From positions 1-64,000 of the forward strand of contig NZ_FOJP01000016.1 in NCBI RefSeq assembly GCF_900111835.1: a stretch of 64,000 nt of DNA. Reading direction: 5' to 3'. The number at the start of each line of letters is the position of its first letter. The stretch's first letter is position 1. Of the stretch, positions 58,706 through 64,000 are shown one piece after another. A program made the position numbers and the translations under genes. Source of the stretch: Metapseudomonas otitidis. Its GTDB lineage: Bacteria > Pseudomonadota > Gammaproteobacteria > Pseudomonadales > Pseudomonadaceae. Under the pieces are notes generated by a model. That model saw nothing but the letters and a program-made list of their open reading frames with translations. It had not been told where the DNA came from and made no database searches.

Positions 58706-58927
58706 TCAGTCCGCCAGCAGGTTGAAGCGTTCGTCCCGGGCCCCGGCGCCGATCAGCGCCTGGGCCTGGTCTTCGGTGAGCAGGGCGGTGCCCGCCGTGC
58801 AGTGGATCACCGAGGCGCGCAGCCCCTCGTCGGTGGTGACCACCACGTCGCGGATCGGCAGTTCGCAATGGTTGCCGTTGAGTTCGATGGAACAGGTACC
58901 GGCGTCGACGTCGTAGCTGATGCTCAT
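58706..58927 (-). CDS. DUF3203-like small protein
   Basis: This 73-residue acidic protein, MSISYDVDAGTCSIELNGNH to ERFNLLAD, resembles the DUF3203 family of short Pseudomonas proteins of unknown function. AAGGAGG six bases before the ATG makes the start certain. The reading frame stays open a further 93 codons upstream into a hydrophobic segment (see the 58928-59206 entry). It belongs with a group of small stress-type genes flanking the glycogen genes, as in P. aeruginosa. Confidence 0.78.
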   Translation of the reverse strand: MSISYDVDAGTCSIELNGNHCELPIRDVVVTTDEGLRASVIHCTAGTALLTEDQAQALIGAGARDERFNLLAD

Positions 58928-59206
58928 GTGAGCCTCCTTCAGCAGGCCTGGGAGCCGCACCGGCTGTGGGCGGCTCTGGAACGGGGTACGGATGCCCTGG
59001 CGCGGGTCCAGCACGGGGTGGTCGCCCGCTGGCCGGGCCGGCCGGGTTGGCGGGGTGGCCGCCCGGTAGAGCGCGGCGGCGCCCAGCACGGCCTGCAGCA
59101 GCCCCAGCGGGCCGCCACGCAGGGCGCCGCGCACCAGCAGCCAGCCACCGGCGCCGCACAGCGCCAGGCGGCCAGCCGGTGATGGACGGCGCGGCTCAGG
59201 CCGCAT
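58928..59206 (-). other. In-frame hydrophobic segment upstream of the DUF3203 gene
   Basis: The frame is open without a stop from the ATG at 59206, which overlaps the preceding gene's stop by 11 bases. It encodes LALCGAGGWLLVRGALRGGP and LGLLQAVLGAAALYRA, two hydrophobic stretches like a YgaP/DUF2892 membrane protein, then a Pro/Arg-rich linker. No clear ribosome site precedes it. It could be an N-terminal extension giving a 166-residue fusion, or the remains of a separate gene that lost its stop. Confidence that it is translated is low. Confidence 0.3.
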
Positions 59207-59570
59207 GGCGGATCGCCTGGATCAGCTCAGCCTTGCGCATGCGCGAGCGCCCGGCGATGCCCAGGTCCCGGGCGCGCATCATCAGGTCCGCGCGGGTGCT
59301 GTCTTCCAGGGACTGGCCCGGACGCGGCGCGCCCTGGCGGGTGGCGGCCGCCTGGCGGGCCGAGGATTGCCGCGCAGCGCGCTTGGCCGTGGCCGGCTTG
59401 CGGGTGCCGGAGCCGGACTTCTCGCCGCCGCCGGACTGCTTGTTCACCGTGGCCCAGGCGCGGGCCTCGGCTTCCCTGGGCGCCACGCCCTTGTCCTCGT
59501 AGCTCTGCTCGATGTGCTCGGCCTTGCGCTTCTGCTTGTCGGTGTAGGCGTCTTTGCTGCCGCGTGGCAT
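59196..59570 (-). CDS. Rho-N domain protein ('plasmid stabilization' family)
   Basis: This 124-residue very basic protein begins MPRGSKDAYTDKQKRKAEHI. Its first half (KAEHIEQSYEDKGVAPREAE, ending ARAWATVNKQSGGG) is typical of small bacterial proteins often annotated as plasmid stabilisation. A low-complexity Ala/Lys/Arg linker leads to a C-terminal Rho-N/SAP-like helical motif (STRADLMMRARDLGIAGRSR then MRKAELIQAI). It may bind nucleic acid. GGAGGAG precedes the ATG. No toxin or plasmid gene is near. Confidence 0.8.
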   Translation of the reverse strand: MPRGSKDAYTDKQKRKAEHIEQSYEDKGVAPREAEARAWATVNKQSGGGEKSGSGTRKPATAKRAARQSSARQAAATRQGAPRPGQSLEDSTRADLMMRARDLGIAGRSRMRKAELIQAIRHAA

Positions 59571-59775
59571 GGCGGTCTCCTCCTGTTTCCGGGCCTCCGG
59601 GGCGAGGCCCGCTACAGGGTGGGAGCGGTGGCGCTGCGGGCGAGTTCCGGTGATCTGCGGCGCCGCTCGACCGATGGTCCCGCCGCCCTGAAAGCAGGTT
59701 GAACCTTCCGGCGCTGCAGGGGGACTCACCCAAGGGAGCCGCGAAACCCCGTGATTCGGCAGAAGGAACTTCACC

Positions 59776-60168
59776 ATGAAACGAGACTGGGACCTCATCC
59801 GCAGCCTGCTGATGGCCGTCGAGACACTGGAGGGCGGGCGGCACTTCGCGCCGCGCGCCTGGGACGGGCACTCGGCCGCGCAGGTGGCCCATCACCTGCA
59901 CCTGCTGGCCCAGGGCGGGCTGGTGGTATGCGCCACGCACCACCCCTGGAATGGCGAGCCGGTGATGATCGCCACCGGCCTGACCCTGGCCGGGCACGAC
60001 CTGCTCGACCGCCTGGGTGACGACGCCACCTGGGCGGCGCGCAAGGCCGACCTGCTGGCCCGCGAAGGCGCCATCACCCTCGACGGCCTGCTGGCCCAGG
60101 GCTTGCCGCCCCGTATCCCCGAGGCCCGCCGCCTGCGCGTGGCCCACGCCGACGCCCGCATCGACTGA
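59776..60168 (+). CDS. DUF2513-like protein upstream of glgP
   Basis: This 130-residue soluble protein begins MKRDWDLIRSLLMAVETLEG, the characteristic opening of DUF2513 proteins, and contains the conserved VAHHLHLLAQGGLVVC and MIATGLTLAGHDLLD. These short proteins often occur in prophages and elsewhere with a winged-helix-like fold of unknown role. Its stop is only 15 bases before glgP, with a shared ribosome site (GGGAGAG), so the two are probably co-transcribed. Confidence 0.8.
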   Translation: MKRDWDLIRSLLMAVETLEGGRHFAPRAWDGHSAAQVAHHLHLLAQGGLVVCATHHPWNGEPVMIATGLTLAGHDLLDRLGDDATWAARKADLLAREGAITLDGLLAQGLPPRIPEARRLRVAHADARID

Positions 60169-60183
60169 CCCGGGAGAGCCCCC

Positions 60184-62649
<2,466 letters not shown>

Positions 62650-62661
62650 TTCCTGCGGGTG

Positions 62662-63045
62662 TTACCAGAAGCCCGCCTGGCGCCGCTCGGCCGTGTAGTC
62701 CAGGGACAGCCCGAAGGCTTCGCGGAAGAAGGCCGCCAGGCGGGTATCCAGCACCGTCTCGTTGACCGAGGCCGGCGCCGCTTCCAGGCGCCGGGTTTCC
62801 CCCGCGTCGGCGAAGAAGCACTCATGGCGTACCCGTGCAGCTGCCGTGTCGCCCAGCAGGCGGTAGCGGCTGGGCCGCTCGCCGGGGCGTGCCACCTCCA
62901 GGCACAGGGCGGGCCCCACGCTGTTGGCTTCGTAGCGCACCACCGCTTCCAGCCCTGCCTGGCGGGCGTGGCGTGCGGCGTCTTCGAACAGCGGGCGGGC
63001 GATCTGTTGCAGGAGGGCATGCAGGTCGTGCGGGGGCTGATCCAT
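62662..63045 (-). CDS. Hypothetical protein, 127 residues
   Basis: This small soluble protein, MDQPPHDLHALLQQIARPLF to YTAERRQAGFW, has no signal peptide. Composition is helical in the first 40 residues, then alternating strands with CLEVARPGERPSRYRLLGD. I recognise no family. It is flanked by glgP converging from one side and an AraC regulator upstream on the same strand, 84 bases away. Coding character and a plausible GAGAGGAG upstream of the ATG support it as a real gene. Confidence 0.62.
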   Translation of the reverse strand: MDQPPHDLHALLQQIARPLFEDAARHARQAGLEAVVRYEANSVGPALCLEVARPGERPSRYRLLGDTAAARVRHECFFADAGETRRLEAAPASVNETVLDTRLAAFFREAFGLSLDYTAERRQAGFW

Positions 63046-63129
63046 GGGGCGGCTCCTCTCGGCGTGGCGGGTCCGAACGGTAGAGCCGCCGGGCCGGCGC
63101 GGGGTTTCAGCCGGCCGCCGGGTGGTCGC

Positions 63130-64000
63130 CTAGCCGCGCTGCCCCGACGACTTGCGGTACGCCCCCGGCTGCACCCCGGTGACCTTGTGAAAGGCGCGGG
63201 TGAAGGCCGCCACCGACTGGTAGCCGACGGCATCCGCCACCTCGGCCACCATCCGCCCGTTGTCCAGCAGGCGACACGCCTGGCGCATGCGCAATGCCAG
63301 CAGCACGTGGCCTGGTGACTCCCCCGCCAGCTCCTGGAAGCGCTTGAAGAACGCCGAGCGCGACAGCCCGGTGCAGGCCGCCATCTCCTCCAGGCTCCAG
63401 GCCCGGCCGGGCTGGGCGATCAGCTGTTCCAGCAGCCCGGCGAAGGCCGGCTGGCGCGCCAGCGCGGCGAGCCCGCCGAGGCGGGTGTTGTCCGTCACCT
63501 GCTGGCGCAGCACGTAGAGGAACAGCAGGTGGCTGAGGCGCTCCAGCAGGGCCGGCGAGGGCGCCGGAAGGCGCGCGCACTCCTGCAGGATCAGCTCGAA
63601 CAGGCTGCGCGCAGCGGCCAGGGAGGGGTCGCCCCTGCGCAGCACGATCCACGGTGGCAGCGACTCGACGATCAGCGCCGACAAGCCCTGGCGGAAGTGG
63701 AAGAACCCGCACACCAGCCCCACGCCATCCCCGGCGGCCGGCTCCAGGGCCTGCATGGTGCCCTTCGGCTGGGCGCGGGCGGCCTCCGCCGTCGCCTCGC
63801 CGGAAAGCCGGTAGGCCAGGTCGCGCAGCAGGAACACCGCGTCGCCGCTCTCCAGGCGCAGGGCCTCGCTGCCGTCGTCCAGATGCAGCCAGCAATGCCC
63901 CTGCACCACCAGGTGGAAGCTGGCGCGGGCCAGGCCCTGGGTGCTGGCGTGCCAGCCGCCGCAGTAACGGCCGACGTGGAAGAGGCTGGTGTCGAGTTCG
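63130..64000 (-). CDS. AraC family regulator (5' end outside window)
   Basis: This is the C-terminal part of an AraC regulator. The frame remains open to the window edge, giving at least 289 residues, and the start lies beyond it. The N-terminal cupin-like domain is present (SLFHVGRYCGGWHASTQG, then FHLVVQGHCWLHLDDG). The HTH pair at the end includes WSLEEMAACTGLSRSAFFKR and VAEVADAVGYQSVAAFTRAF. This is the type found in AraC activators of multidrug or oxidative functions and their divergent targets; the partner gene is not visible. The GTG at 63909 was not taken as a start because the cupin domain begins before it. Confidence 0.88.
   Translation of the reverse strand, partial: ELDTSLFHVGRYCGGWHASTQGLARASFHLVVQGHCWLHLDDGSEALRLESGDAVFLLRDLAYRLSGEATAEAARAQPKGTMQALEPAAGDGVGLVCGFFHFRQGLSALIVESLPPWIVLRRGDPSLAAARSLFELILQECARLPAPSPALLERLSHLLFLYVLRQQVTDNTRLGGLAALARQPAFAGLLEQLIAQPGRAWSLEEMAACTGLSRSAFFKRFQELAGESPGHVLLALRMRQACRLLDNGRMVAEVADAVGYQSVAAFTRAFHKVTGVQPGAYRKSSGQRG

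Overview
The window is chromosomal DNA of a high-GC gammaproteobacterium, almost certainly a Pseudomonas. The evidence is gene content and order: a liuRABCDE leucine/isovalerate cluster, a gcvH-gcvP-sdaA-gcvT operon next to a TyrR-like enhancer-binding gene of the GcsR type, a glgE-glgB-glgP glycogen region, a long FadE, and short inverted intergenic repeats beginning GTGGGAGCGAATTCATTCGCG. GC is about 70% by eye. I see no phage, insertion sequence, CRISPR array, rRNA or replication origin. The species is not determinable from what I can see.

Layout. 1-6.5 kb: tRNA-Gly with a terminator, a small PA2817-like gene, fadE, a transglutaminase-like protein, a glutathione S-transferase and a two-gene ABC-2 exporter. 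6.5-7.0 kb: intergenic repeats. 7.0-13.4 kb: an RND efflux pair without an outer-membrane gene, then a LysR regulator divergent from an ACAD10/11-like acyl-CoA dehydrogenase. 13.5-17.9 kb: a MerR/TipAS-like regulator, a TerC membrane protein coupled to a 67-residue protein, a PstS-OmpA fusion behind a probable Pho box, and a YegP-type protein. 17.9-25.1 kb: the complete leucine/isovalerate catabolic cluster with its MerR regulator and a palindromic operator. 25.3-31.9 kb: a sigma-54 activator, then three overlapping genes (ABC exporter, cytoplasmic subtilisin-like protease, FAD monooxygenase) that match the QhpF, QhpE and QhpG maturation factors of quinohemoprotein amine dehydrogenase. The enzyme's structural genes are not present here. 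A PP2C phosphatase follows.

31.9-37.8 kb is a patch of poorly characterised genes: an AraC/GyrI regulator, a TPR-like protein, a Suppressor-of-fused-like protein, two lipoproteins in somewhat lower-GC DNA and a 402-residue unknown. 38-44.6 kb: an SbmA/YddA-like ABC protein, then a signalling cassette (HD-GYP response regulator, histidine kinase, periplasmic solute-binding protein) and a LysE exporter. 44.6-52.7 kb: the glycine cleavage operon with L-serine dehydratase, preceded by a -24/-12 promoter, three 18-bp dyads fitting the published GcsR consensus, and the gcsR gene itself. 52.8-62.7 kb: glgE, a stand-alone maltokinase and glgB in one operon, then small stress-type genes and glgP. The trehalose synthase part that is fused to the kinase in P. 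aeruginosa is absent. The window ends inside an AraC regulator.

Most promising for follow-up: the orphan Qhp maturation trio, the TreS-less GlgE operon, the Pho-box PstS-OmpA fusion, the HD-GYP/kinase/binding-protein cassette, and the duplicated AT-rich blocks around the GcsR sites. Start codons were moved inward from the longest open frame wherever a Shine-Dalgarno sequence, family N-terminus or ATGA overlap supported it.
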